Shown here in pieces: positions 52,358-60,738 of a stretch of DNA of 64,000 nt. Source of the stretch: Burkholderia sp. (GTDB lineage: Bacteria > Pseudomonadota > Gammaproteobacteria > Burkholderiales > Burkholderiaceae); contig JAIRVP010000021.1 of assembly GCA_031253835.1 (NCBI GenBank), positions 49,792 to 113,791 of the forward strand. The letters are read 5' to 3'. Below the pieces are notes generated by a model that saw nothing but the letters and a program-made list of their open reading frames with translations, made no database searches and was not told the DNA's origin. Numbering within the stretch: position 1 is the stretch's first letter; each line of letters starts with the position of its first letter. Made by a program: the position numbers and the translations under genes.

Positions 52358-53275
52358 TCAGGCGAGCGCATCCGACAGGCGTCGGTGCAGGGTCGTGACG
52401 GCGAGCGGCAGGCGCGGGCCGAAGCCGAGCAGGAACAGCGCATCCAGCGACACCACGCGCTGCGCGCGGCCGGCCGGCGTCGCGCTGAAGCCGGGCGTCG
52501 CGAGCAGCGCGGCGCGACCGCCGACGGCGGCCAGCCCTTCATCCGAGATCAGCACGACGTCGGGCGCGGCGGCCGCGAGCGCCTCGGTCGTGAGCGGCTT
52601 GTAGTGATCGAAGCCCTGCATCGCGTTGCGCGCGCCCGCGTAGCGGATCATCGCGTCGGCGGCCGTGCGCTGGCCGGCGACGAGCGCCTGGTTGCCGGTA
52701 TGGTTCAGCACGAACAGCACGCGCGGCGGCTGCGCGCCGCCGGGTACGCGCGCGGCGACCGCGTCACGCGCGGCCTGCCAGTCGCGATCGAAGCGTTGCA
52801 GCAACGCGGCACCGGCCTCGCGGACGTCGAGCGCCTGCGCGATGCCGGCGATCTTCGCGCGCACCGATTCGACGTCGTGGCGTTCGTCGAACGTCGTGAC
52901 CGTGACGCCCGCGCCCTTCACCTGCGCGATCGCGGTGGGCGGGCCGGCTTCCGCCGACGCGAGCACGAGATCGGGCCGCAGCGACAGCAGCCCTTCGGCC
53001 GACAGCGCGCGCTGGTAGCCGACTTTCGGCAGGCGCTTCGCGGCGTCGGGATACGTGCAGGTCGTGTCGGCGCCGACGAGCCGGTAGCGCGGCGTCTCGG
53101 CGCCGCCGAGCGCGAACGCGGTTTCCGCGAGCGCGCCGCCGATCACGACCACGCGCTTCGGTGCGGCCTGCGCAACCTGCGCGAGCACGCTGCCGGGCAG
53201 CGCACCCGCGAGCGCGCCGGCCGCCGCGCCGGCGAGCACCGCGCGGCGGCGCGGATCGAACGGCCGCGCGCTCAC
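52358..53275 (-). CDS. hmuT: Periplasmic hemin-binding protein
   Basis: 305 residues from GTG, which overlaps the hmuS stop by 4 bp (GTGA). The N terminus FDPRRRAVLAGAAAGALAGA resembles a twin-arginine signal. The TroA/BtuF-type mature part begins RVVVIGGALAETAFALGG. It includes DTTCTYPDAAKRLPKVGYQR and FDHYKPLTTEALAAAAPDV. It captures haem in the periplasm. HmuU and HmuV follow. Confidence 0.92.
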   Translation of the reverse strand: MSARPFDPRRRAVLAGAAAGALAGALPGSVLAQVAQAAPKRVVVIGGALAETAFALGGAETPRYRLVGADTTCTYPDAAKRLPKVGYQRALSAEGLLSLRPDLVLASAEAGPPTAIAQVKGAGVTVTTFDERHDVESVRAKIAGIAQALDVREAGAALLQRFDRDWQAARDAVAARVPGGAQPPRVLFVLNHTGNQALVAGQRTAADAMIRYAGARNAMQGFDHYKPLTTEALAAAAPDVVLISDEGLAAVGGRAALLATPGFSATPAGRAQRVVSLDALFLLGFGPRLPLAVTTLHRRLSDALA

Positions 53276-54363
53276 CGCACGTCCCCGCGTGCGGCCGCCG
53301 GCAGCGTCGCGACGAGCGCGCGCCAGTCGTCGCGCTCGACCTTGCCGGGCTTGCGTTCGCCGAACAGCAGCGCGACGTGGTCGCCCTGCCGGTCGAACAG
53401 TTCGAGCGACGTGACGATGCCGTCGCTCGTCGGCTTCTTCACGACCCAGGCGGCGGCGATCAGGTCTTCGCGCACATGCAGGTTGAAGTCGGGATCGAGC
53501 ACGTTGATCCACGCGCCGACTTCGCGCACGTTCGCGACGGGGCCGGTGTGAATCTGGATCATCCCCGCATTGCCGACGAACACCATGATCGGCTGGCCGC
53601 TTTGCGCCGCCTGCTGGAGCACGTGGCGCAGCGCATGCGTAGTCTCGACCGGATACGCGTATTGCGGATCGGCGAGGCGCAGCGCCTGCATGCGGCTCAC
53701 GCCGAAGCGCTGCGTGATGCCGAAGAACTGGTGCGTGTCGGTCATCGCGTCCCACGCGGCGCGGAAGCCCGCGACGTCGATCTCGGTGTCGGCGCGCTCG
53801 GGCGTTTTCGGCGCGGCGGGCGCGACGTCGAGGCCCGGCTCCTGCGACGGCGCGCGCCAGCGTTCGACGAACGCGTCGTACGCGGCGTGGTCGCTGTGCG
53901 CGCGCAGATACACCTTGTGGATCGCATGGCCTTGCGCGTCGAAGAACTGCAGGCTCTTCAGCGGGCCGTGCGCGGTCTCGTCGCGCACCGCGAACGCCGA
54001 CACCCAGTGACGATAGAAGATGCGCAGGTCGATGTCGCCGAGCGCGAGGCCGACGGGGCCGTCATGGCTCATCTGCGCATATTCGCCGTCCTTCTCGTGG
54101 ACGGCCGTGTCGTTGCGCGTGAGCGCCATCACGCGGCCGAGGCGCGGCATTTCCTCGAACATCGCCGGAAAGCGCGCGTCGAGCCGCACGACGTGCTCGC
54201 CGACGAACGCGGCGAGCGCCTCGCCTTCGCTGACGCCGAGCGCCTGCGCGACGTCGCGGTTGCGCAGCTGGCGCTCGGTCTTGAGCTTGATGAACGCGTC
54301 GCGCAGCGCGGCGGCTGCACGGGCCGGGCTGGCCGATTGACCGGGAAGGGCGGATTGCATCAT
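53272..54363 (-). CDS. hmuS: Hemin-degrading/hemin transport factor HmuS
   Basis: 363 residues made of two homologous HemS/ChuS halves (start of repeat at about 10 and 200). Each has a FFGITQRFGVSRMQALRL-like helix pair or RNRDVAQALGVSEGEALAAF. GNAGMIQIHTGPVANVREVG and DPDFNLHVRED fit the haem-binding centre. The start is the ATG 6 bp after AAGGAG; an upstream ATG would include that site in the protein. It accepts haem in the cytoplasm and breaks or buffers it. It couples to hmuT by a 4-bp overlap. Confidence 0.93.
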   Translation of the reverse strand: MMQSALPGQSASPARAAAALRDAFIKLKTERQLRNRDVAQALGVSEGEALAAFVGEHVVRLDARFPAMFEEMPRLGRVMALTRNDTAVHEKDGEYAQMSHDGPVGLALGDIDLRIFYRHWVSAFAVRDETAHGPLKSLQFFDAQGHAIHKVYLRAHSDHAAYDAFVERWRAPSQEPGLDVAPAAPKTPERADTEIDVAGFRAAWDAMTDTHQFFGITQRFGVSRMQALRLADPQYAYPVETTHALRHVLQQAAQSGQPIMVFVGNAGMIQIHTGPVANVREVGAWINVLDPDFNLHVREDLIAAAWVVKKPTSDGIVTSLELFDRQGDHVALLFGERKPGKVERDDWRALVATLPAAARGDVR

Positions 54364-54412
54364 GTCGGACTCCTTCAAGTAACGGTTGGGGTGGTTGCGC
54401 GGGCGGCGCGCA

Positions 54413-56677
54413 TCAGAAATCCACTTTCATGCTGACGGCGACCGTGCGGCCGGGCGACGAATACGCATCGAGCACCTGCGAATCGGCCGCGATGCCGCGC
54501 ACGTCCGACCAGTTCCAGTATTTGCGGTCGAACAGGTTGCGGATGCCGATCGTTGCGCTCACGTGCTTGTTGAAGCGATAACCGCCGCGCAGGTCGACGA
54601 CGAACGACGACGGCGGCGTGAAGCACGCCTTGTTCGAACAGTCGGACTTGTCGATGTCCTGGTCGCGTTTCGCGGCCTGGAACAGCAGGTCGGTCTGCAC
54701 GAACCAGCGCTCGCCCGGCTCGTAGCGCACGCCGAACACGGCGGAGAACGGGTTGACGGTGTTGAGCGGCTGGCTGGCCGCACCGTCGTTCTGCGTCGAA
54801 CCCTTCGTGAACGCCATCGCCGTCTTCAGCGTGATGCCGTTCGGCATCACCCATTCGGCGCGGCCTTCGAGGCCGTGAATGCGCGCGTCGGCGAAATTCA
54901 CGTACTGGAACACGAACGGGTCGGCCGGCCGGCCGCTGCCCGCAATCGTCGTGCGCGAGATGAAGTTGCGGTAGCGGCCCGTGAACGCGGCCGCGCTGTA
55001 GCGCACGACGCCGTAGCCGGTGCCGGCCTTGCCGCGCAGGCCCGCTTCGAACGTGTCGCTCGTCTCGGGCTTCAGGTTCGGATTGCCGATCGACGTGTAG
55101 CCGTACACGGGGTTCGAGAAGCTGCTGTTCACCTGGTCGGGCGTCGGCGCGCGGAAGCCGTGCGCGTACTGCACGTACGGAATGACCGCGGGCGTGATCT
55201 CGTAGAGCACGGCGACGCGCGGCGACAGTTCGTTCGCGCTCGTCGACACGGCCTTGCCGGTGAACAGCGGATCGTTGCCGGTCGGGCTCAGCCGGTACGT
55301 GTCGAAGCGCAGGCCCGGCGTGACGAGCAGGCGCCCGTAGCCGATCTGGTCCTGCACGAACGCGCCGAACAGCGTGTAGTCGGTGTCGGGGAACGCCTTG
55401 TTCGGGAACGCCTCGCCGACGCCCGGCACCGTGCCGTCGCGCAGGTTCGTCACGCGCGACAGGCTGCCGTCCACGCCATACAGCAGCTTGTGCGCGAACG
55501 GGCCGGTCGCGAAGCCGCTTTCGGCGAACGCGGAGCCGCCGAACGTGCGTTCCTGGTACTGGTTGTCGCGCGAGCGCGAAGGCTGCCTGCCGCGCGTCTC
55601 GAACGCGTACTGGTCCTGCTTCGCGTCCTGGTAGTAGAACTGAACATGCGCGGTCTGGAACCAGCGGAACGCGTCGTCGCGGAAGTCGTAGTCGACGCTG
55701 AAGCGGTTGCGCTCGAGCCGGTCGTTCGTCGTGAGGCCGAGCGTGGTCGGCGCATTGATCGCGGACAGCACGTCGGTGCTCACGCGCCGCTGCACCGTTT
55801 CGGCGGTGAACTTGAACGTGTCGCGCGTGGTGGGCGTCACCACGAGCTTGCCGAGCAGCGATTCCGAATAGACGTCCTGCGGGTTCGATGTCGTGCGCAG
55901 CGTGCTCGCCGAATTGTTGCTGCCGCGCGTGTCGACTTCGTGGCCGCGCCGGCCGTCGGCGATGATCGTCCCCTGGATGCGGTCGTTGCCGCCCGCGGCC
56001 GACACGGTCGCGCCGATGCTGCGGTCGGCCGAGTCGTAGCTCGGCCGGAACGAGAAGTAGTAGGGCTTGTTGTAGATCGACAGCAGGTCGCGCGGATCCT
56101 TCGTGATGAAGTTCACCGCGCCGGTCAGGCCGTCGCTGCCGTACAGCGCCGACGCCGGCCCGCGCAGGATCTCGATGCGCTTGAGCGTGTCGAGATCGGC
56201 GTAGTCGCCGCGCCCCGCTTCGAGCGGGCCGAACGAGAACGCGTTCGGCAGGCGGATGCCGTCTTCCATCAGCAGCACGCGATTGCCTTCGAGGCCGCGG
56301 ATGTTGATGCTCGAATCGCCGTCGCGACCGCCGCCGAGCGCGGCGCTGCCAGGCCGGTACGCGGTGCGGCGCACCGTGATGCCCGGCTCGTAGCGCAGCG
56401 CGTCCTTGATGTTGGTGGCCTGCTGTTCCTCGAGATCCTCGTCGGTGATTACCGACACGGACGCCGCCGTACGGCTCGCGGCGGTGGCCGTGCGGGTGGC
56501 CGTGACGGTGACGGGGTCGAGCAGCGCCGCATCGGCGCGCGTGGACGCGGCGACGAGGACGGTAGAAGGCAGGGCGGCGCCTTGCGGCGACGAATCGGCG
56601 TGAGCCGTGGCGGACAGGCCGAACGCGCCGAACAGCGCGGCACAGATCGGCCGCCGCGCCAGCGTATAGCAATGCAC
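54413..56677 (-). CDS. hmuR: TonB-dependent hemoglobin/heme receptor
   Basis: 754 residues from GTG with GGGAGA 6 bp upstream. A signal peptide (ICAALFGAFGLSATAHA) is followed by a TonB box-like region (DPVTVTATRT), a plug domain (INIRGLEGNRVLLMEDGIRL; RGPASALYGSDGLTGAVNF) and a 22-strand barrel ending in VSMKVDF with terminal Phe. FRAP (YAHGFRAPTPDQ) and NPNL (GNPNLKPETSD), the haem receptor motifs, are present. It imports haem through the outer membrane using TonB energy. It is the first gene of the operon, with a Fur box upstream. Confidence 0.95.
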   Translation of the reverse strand: MHCYTLARRPICAALFGAFGLSATAHADSSPQGAALPSTVLVAASTRADAALLDPVTVTATRTATAASRTAASVSVITDEDLEEQQATNIKDALRYEPGITVRRTAYRPGSAALGGGRDGDSSINIRGLEGNRVLLMEDGIRLPNAFSFGPLEAGRGDYADLDTLKRIEILRGPASALYGSDGLTGAVNFITKDPRDLLSIYNKPYYFSFRPSYDSADRSIGATVSAAGGNDRIQGTIIADGRRGHEVDTRGSNNSASTLRTTSNPQDVYSESLLGKLVVTPTTRDTFKFTAETVQRRVSTDVLSAINAPTTLGLTTNDRLERNRFSVDYDFRDDAFRWFQTAHVQFYYQDAKQDQYAFETRGRQPSRSRDNQYQERTFGGSAFAESGFATGPFAHKLLYGVDGSLSRVTNLRDGTVPGVGEAFPNKAFPDTDYTLFGAFVQDQIGYGRLLVTPGLRFDTYRLSPTGNDPLFTGKAVSTSANELSPRVAVLYEITPAVIPYVQYAHGFRAPTPDQVNSSFSNPVYGYTSIGNPNLKPETSDTFEAGLRGKAGTGYGVVRYSAAAFTGRYRNFISRTTIAGSGRPADPFVFQYVNFADARIHGLEGRAEWVMPNGITLKTAMAFTKGSTQNDGAASQPLNTVNPFSAVFGVRYEPGERWFVQTDLLFQAAKRDQDIDKSDCSNKACFTPPSSFVVDLRGGYRFNKHVSATIGIRNLFDRKYWNWSDVRGIAADSQVLDAYSSPGRTVAVSMKVDF

Positions 56678-56805
56678 AGGTGGTCTCCCATTGACGATAA
56701 CAAGCCCGAAGGCTGGCTGGGTGACGCGTTCACCTGGCTGGCCCGTTTGCGCGCGGCAGGCGGCAAACGGCGAATTGAAAGGTAACTGACAACTTTACCA
56801 GTGTA

Positions 56806-56824
56806 AATGAGAATTATTATCAAT
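56806..56824 (-). promoter_or_regulatory. Fur box upstream of hmuR
   Basis: On the plus strand AATGAGAATTATTATCAAT, the reverse of which (ATTGATAATAATTCTCATT) matches most positions of the 19-bp Fur consensus. It is within an AT-rich patch 130-150 bp before the hmuR start. It implies repression of the haem operon when iron is plentiful. Confidence 0.8.
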
Positions 56825-56916
56825 ACAAGAACGAAACGCGGCGCGTGTGAGTGAGCGCTCGCCTGCGCGGCCCGCGCGAGCCGCGGCCGGAGATTCGGGT
56901 GAAATGCGCGGGCCGG

Positions 56917-57144
56917 TCAGGCCAGCGCTTCGACGCGGATCAGCAGGTTGCGCGCATGCGCGATGAATGCGTCGTGCGTCGCGCGATCGCTGTGGACGTC
57001 GAGGCCCGCCTGTTCGGCGAAGACGATCTGTTCGGTGTAGAGGTCGACGAGCGCACGGCGTGCGTCAGGGGGAAGCGCGCGGATCATCGACACGATCAGC
57101 AGTTCCTGCGCGCGAAGCATGCCGGACAGCGACTGGACGTTCAT
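56917..57144 (-). CDS. Small helical protein of unknown function
   Basis: 75 residues, AGGAGG 5-6 bp before the ATG. All predicted helix: MLRAQELLIVSMIRALPPDARRALVDL, then IAHARNLLIRVEALA. No membrane segment, no Cys. The composition is charged and amphipathic, so it may dimerise. Position beside the Fur-controlled receptor gene (minus strand, divergent promoter region shared) is probably incidental. Not recognised. Confidence 0.7.
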   Translation of the reverse strand: MNVQSLSGMLRAQELLIVSMIRALPPDARRALVDLYTEQIVFAEQAGLDVHSDRATHDAFIAHARNLLIRVEALA

Positions 57145-57330
57145 GCTGGCCTCCTCGGACGATGCGGCGGCGAGCCGCTCTTTCCATACTAGGCGGTCGG
57201 CGGGCCCGGCGCAGGCGCGGGGCGGGCGATGACGTGCGGGAATACGATTGGCCGACGCAGCCGCACGCGCCGACACGCGCCGCGTGCGTACGGCAAGCGC
57301 GAATCGAAGCGTGCAGCCGGGCGAACGGAA

Positions 57331-57723
57331 TCAGCCGGCGGGGCTGGCGGTCCTGACGGCCTGCGCATCGCGCACGACCTGCGCGACGCGTTCGACGAAT
57401 TCGGCGTCGGCGCTCGACAGCGCTTCGCGCTTGCCGTCGGGCATCTCGACCATCAGCCGGTAGGTGATGTCCTGCGTGGCCCAGGCGAGATAGCCGACGA
57501 CGGCGAGCATCACGCCGACGACGAGCGCGGCGCTCGATGCGCCGATGCCGCCCGCGACGGCGATCGCCGCGCCGATCAGCGAGATCAGCGACGGCACGAG
57601 GCGGTTCTTCGGAATCTTGACGACGTCGACGTGGCGGATGTCACGCAGTGCGAATACCTGCCCGGCGGCCGACAGGCCGTTGCGCGTGACCATGACGCCA
57701 CGTTCGTTGAATGCGTTTTCCAT
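57331..57723 (-). CDS. DUF6232-like membrane protein
   Basis: 130 residues. The N-terminal part (MVTRNGLSAAGQVFALRDIRHVDV) is a small beta-domain; two hydrophobic helices follow (LISLIGAAIAVAGGIG, AALVVGVMLAVVGYLAW), then a cytosolic tail YRLMVEMPDGKREALSS. This plan is that of DUF6232. It should be in the inner membrane. The ATG before ENAFNERG is chosen. Function unknown. Confidence 0.75.
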   Translation of the reverse strand: MENAFNERGVMVTRNGLSAAGQVFALRDIRHVDVVKIPKNRLVPSLISLIGAAIAVAGGIGASSAALVVGVMLAVVGYLAWATQDITYRLMVEMPDGKREALSSADAEFVERVAQVVRDAQAVRTASPAG

Positions 57724-57847
57724 CGTGTGTGGCGTGGACGAAAACGCGCAGCGTAGCAGGTTTCGTTGCCGCGTCAAACGAGACCGACTGCCGCACGATG
57801 CGTGCGGCATGGCCGAATGACGGGAGGCGGGGGGAGGGGAAACGCGT

Positions 57848-58108
57848 TCAGAACTGCAGCCGGCCGTCGCCGTAAAGCCGGCCCGGCACGTGCGAGGCGA
57901 CGACCTCGGCGATTTCTTCGTCGGTCGATTCGGCCGGCACGATCTGGCGCCGCGCGGGCGCGTCGAGATGCATCGTCCATTCGACGAGACGATACGGGCG
58001 GCCCCACGGGCGCTGCATTTCAACCGAGACGCGGCAGCTCTGGACCGGCAGCGAGTGTTGGCACGTCAGAATCGCGTGCAGATGGCTGAAAACGGTATCT
58101 TCGATCAT
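57848..58108 (-). CDS. Conserved small protein of unknown function
   Basis: 86 residues. The second of two ATGs is preferred because GGAGG lies 5 bp before it. It contains EDTVFSHLHAILTCQHSLPVQSC with two Cys, and an acidic STDEEIAEVVASHVPGRLY. No signal or membrane segment. The codon bias is normal for the genome. Not recognised. Confidence 0.65.
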   Translation of the reverse strand: MIEDTVFSHLHAILTCQHSLPVQSCRVSVEMQRPWGRPYRLVEWTMHLDAPARRQIVPAESTDEEIAEVVASHVPGRLYGDGRLQF

Positions 58109-58170
58109 CATGGCCTCCGATCCTGTCTCCTGTCTTGTGGGCAATCGATGGCGGTGCCGTCGGCATGTCT

Positions 58171-58199
58171 AAAAAAAAAGCCGCCGATGCTCAGGCGGC
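58171..58199 (-). terminator. Second minus-strand terminator downstream of the porin
   Basis: GCCGCC-TGAGCATC-GGCGGC on the minus strand, followed by nine T residues (A9 at 58171-58179). It is 58 nt beyond the first porin terminator. Confidence 0.8.
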
Positions 58200-58256
58200 C
58201 AACAGGGGGGGTGAGAGCATCCTCTCAGCCCAGAATTAAGCGAAACTTAAAAGCAC
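58171..58256 (-). ncRNA. Possible 3'UTR-derived small RNA between tandem terminators
   Basis: Between the two porin terminators the minus strand can form GAGAG-GATG-CTCTC, then an exposed run of seven C residues, then the terminator stem with T9. A short hairpin, a C-rich loop able to pair with Shine-Dalgarno sequences, and a strong terminator is the layout of many bacterial regulatory RNAs. No promoter consensus is clear, so processing from porin read-through is the likelier origin. Speculative. Confidence 0.3.
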
Positions 58257-58289
58257 ATAAAAAAGCGCCCCGCGTGGAGCGGGGCGCTT
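58257..58289 (-). terminator. Rho-independent terminator of the porin gene
   Basis: On the minus strand AAGCGCCCCG-CTCCACG-CGGGGCGCTT, perfect 10-bp stem, followed by a T-run (58259-58264). It begins 34 bp after the porin stop. Confidence 0.9.
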
Positions 58290-58323
58290 CTTGCCGTCGT
58301 GATCCGCGAGTTAAGCGGATGCT

Positions 58324-59475
58324 TTAGAACTTGTGACGGATACCGACGCGAGCGGCCAGCTGGTTCGACGAACCCGTGCCCGACGTGCTGAAGTAGCTCG
58401 TGCTCGAGCCGATCTGCGCTTGCACGTTGTTGCCCGACGCCTTCTGGTAGATCACCAGGCCGTACACGTCCGTACGCTTGCTCAGCGCGTAGTCGAGCGC
58501 CAGGTTGCCCTGGTTCCAGTGCGCCGAGTTGCCGCTCTGCGTTGCGTTCGTGTACGTGTAGCCTGCTGCTGCCGACAGGGCCGGCGTGATCGCGTACTTC
58601 AGGCCTGCTTCGTATGCGTTGTAGAACGTGCCCGATGCGCCGGCAGCGATCGGGGTGAACTGCGTGCGCGTCCACAGGGCCCATGCCGTTGCCGGGCCGA
58701 AGATGTAGCGGCCGCCGACGCCGTACGTGCGCAGGTCGCGGATGTTGGTCAGCGCGAGGTTCGCGATCGACGTCGAGAACGCCGGCGTTGCCTGGCTCGG
58801 GAAGCGGATGTCCGTGTAAGCGGCGCCGAGGGCGAACGGACCGTTCGCGTAGTTCACGCCGAAGCTGTATGCACGCGACGAGCCGCCCGTGTTCGTGGCG
58901 CCCGTGCCGTTTGCGCCTGCGAAGTCGGTCGAGTTCGAGAAGCCGTACAACGCGCCGAACGTGAAGCCGGCGTAGTTCGCGCTCTGGAACTTCACCGAGT
59001 TGTTGATGCGGCTCGACGTCAGCTGGTCGATGTCGTTCACGTGGTAAGCGTAGTTACCCGCGACCGTGTTGCCGCCCGTCGAGTAGTTCGAACCGAGGAT
59101 GTCGGTCGAGAACGAGTACTGGCGGCCGAACGTGACCGTGCCGTATTGCGACTGGCTCAGGCCGACGTAAGCCTGGCGGCCGAAGATCGCGCCACCCTGG
59201 CCGATCGTGCCGTTGCCGCTGTTGAAGCCGTTTTCGAGCACGAAGATCGCCTTCAGGCCGCCACCGAGGTCTTCGGTGCCGCGCAGGCCCCAACGGCTGC
59301 CCTGGGCAACGCCGTCGTCGTACTTGAACAACTTGCCGCTACCGGTGGCGGTCTTGCTGTGGTTCACGTAGCTGATACCGGCATCGATGACGCCGTACAG
59401 CGTCACGCTGCTTTGTGCATGTGCCGTGCCGGCCGTTGCTGCGAGGGCTGCGATGGTCAACAGTTTCTTGTTCAA
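58324..59475 (-). CDS. General porin, Burkholderia OpcP/OmpC-like (Porin_4)
   Basis: 383 residues. Signal peptide KKLLTIAALAATAGTAHA is followed by SSVTLYGVIDAGISYVNH, the standard opening of trimeric beta-proteobacterial porins. SRWGLRGTEDLGGGLKAIFVLENGFN and the loop 3 region FGRQAYVGLSQSQYGTVTFGRQY come next. The C terminus is AARVGIRHKF with the terminal Phe needed for outer-membrane assembly. It forms a 16-strand channel for small hydrophilic solutes. Codon use is strongly biased, fitting high expression. Terminators follow; an inverted repeat lies about 105 bp upstream of the ATG. Confidence 0.95.
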   Translation of the reverse strand: MNKKLLTIAALAATAGTAHAQSSVTLYGVIDAGISYVNHSKTATGSGKLFKYDDGVAQGSRWGLRGTEDLGGGLKAIFVLENGFNSGNGTIGQGGAIFGRQAYVGLSQSQYGTVTFGRQYSFSTDILGSNYSTGGNTVAGNYAYHVNDIDQLTSSRINNSVKFQSANYAGFTFGALYGFSNSTDFAGANGTGATNTGGSSRAYSFGVNYANGPFALGAAYTDIRFPSQATPAFSTSIANLALTNIRDLRTYGVGGRYIFGPATAWALWTRTQFTPIAAGASGTFYNAYEAGLKYAITPALSAAAGYTYTNATQSGNSAHWNQGNLALDYALSKRTDVYGLVIYQKASGNNVQAQIGSSTSYFSTSGTGSSNQLAARVGIRHKF

Positions 59476-59579
59476 AGGATTCTCCGAGCGAATAAATGGC
59501 GTGTCCAGTTGCGGTTCCGGCGCTCTCTGTGGGCGCTTTCACGGACCGGCGGCAACTTTATCGGCGGGGCACGTAATGA

Positions 59580-59600
59580 ATATGACAGCGACTGTCATAT
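59580..59600. promoter_or_regulatory. Inverted repeat upstream of the porin gene
   Basis: ATATGACAG-CGA-CTGTCATAT, perfect 9-bp arms, centred 115 bp before the porin ATG and 194 bp before the MetQ-like gene. It is the strongest palindrome in this 308-bp divergent gap. Candidate operator for a dimeric regulator; I cannot name it. Confidence 0.6.
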
Positions 59601-59783
59601 GAAGAATGTGTGGTGCCGATGCGACACTGAATCATGCCCGGTTGCGCTATCGGGGGTTATACCGAATTCGGCAGTCGTTCGATCCCGGTCAGGAATATGC
59701 ACATGAAATAAGCTTGGTTGGTCGCGTTCGGGCCCCGTGCCACGATCCGTGCTCCAACAAACGACACGGGACAAGAGGACACC

Positions 59784-60590
59784 ATGCGACGTTCGATCCT
59801 GACCGGCCTCGGCGCACTCGCCGCAGCGCTGGCATTCGCGGCGCCCGGCGCGCACGCCGATCCGCAAACGCTGAAGATCGGCACGATGAGCGGCCCCGAC
59901 GCGCAGATCTGGACCGAAGTGACGAAGGTCGCCGCGCGCGAAGGCCTCGCGATCAAGGTCATCGAATTCAACGACTACGTGCAGCCGAACGCGGCGCTCG
60001 ACTCGGGCGACCTCGACGCGAACGGCTTCCAGCACCAGCCGTTCCTCGACAGCCAGATCAAGCAGCGCGGCTACAAGATCGTGAACGTCGGGCTCACCTA
60101 TACGGCGCCGATGGGTTTCTACTCGAAGAAGCTCAAGTCGCTGAAGGACTTGCCGGTGGGGGCGAAGGTCGGGATCCAGAACGATCCGTCCAACGGCAAC
60201 CGCGCGCTGTTGCTGCTGCAGAAGTACGGCGTGATCAAGCTGAAGCCGGGCGCCGGCACGAACGGCGTGAACGCGACGCCGCTCGACGTCGCCGAGAACC
60301 CGAAGAAGATCAGGATCGTCGAGCTCGACGCCGCGCAGCTGCCGCGCGCGCTGCCCGACGTCGATGCCGCGTCGATCAACACCGACTACGCGGTGAAGGC
60401 CGGGCTCACGCCGGTGAAGGATGCGATCGCGATCGAGGATCTGCGCGGCCCGTATGCGAACCTGATCGCGGTGCGTGCGCAGGACAAGGACAAGCCGTGG
60501 GTGAAGAAGCTCGTCGCGGCCTATGAATCGGACGACGTGCGCAAGTTCATCGACCAGAAGTTCAGCGGTGCGATCGTGCCGGCGTTCTGA
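59784..60590 (+). CDS. MetQ/NlpA-family substrate-binding protein
   Basis: 268 residues. NlpA motifs: TLKIGTMSGPDAQIW, FNDYVQPNAALDSGDLDANGFQHQPFLD, LTYTAPMGFYSKKLKSL and NDPSNGNRALLLLQKYG. The family binds D/L-methionine or related amino acids for MetNI importers. The signal peptide (LAAALAFAAPGAHA) has no lipobox Cys, unlike the usual MetQ lipoprotein, so it should be a free periplasmic protein. No metN or metI is adjacent. GAGGACACC precedes the ATG. Confidence 0.88.
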   Translation: MRRSILTGLGALAAALAFAAPGAHADPQTLKIGTMSGPDAQIWTEVTKVAAREGLAIKVIEFNDYVQPNAALDSGDLDANGFQHQPFLDSQIKQRGYKIVNVGLTYTAPMGFYSKKLKSLKDLPVGAKVGIQNDPSNGNRALLLLQKYGVIKLKPGAGTNGVNATPLDVAENPKKIRIVELDAAQLPRALPDVDAASINTDYAVKAGLTPVKDAIAIEDLRGPYANLIAVRAQDKDKPWVKKLVAAYESDDVRKFIDQKFSGAIVPAF

Positions 60591-60653
60591 CCGGTCTTCA
60601 CGCGGAACGGCCGGCGGCCGATCGCCGGCTGCCGGCGTGCCGTCGGACAAGCC

Positions 60654-60680
60654 AATCGCCCGCGCAAGCGGGCGATTTCG
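60654..60680 (+). terminator. Terminator after the MetQ-like gene
   Basis: AATCGCCCGC-GCAA-GCGGGCGATT, perfect 10-bp stem with a short T tail, 64 bp after the stop. The following gene is convergent. Confidence 0.7.
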
Positions 60681-60738
60681 TTGGTGCGTGCGGCGGTGCG
60701 CGTGAGCCGCGCCGTGGCCCGGCGCGCGGGCCGGGCGC

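Noticed and set aside
59662..59671. CCGAATTCGG palindrome upstream of the MetQ-like gene
   Set aside because: Ten bp perfect, but short and likely by chance in this base composition.
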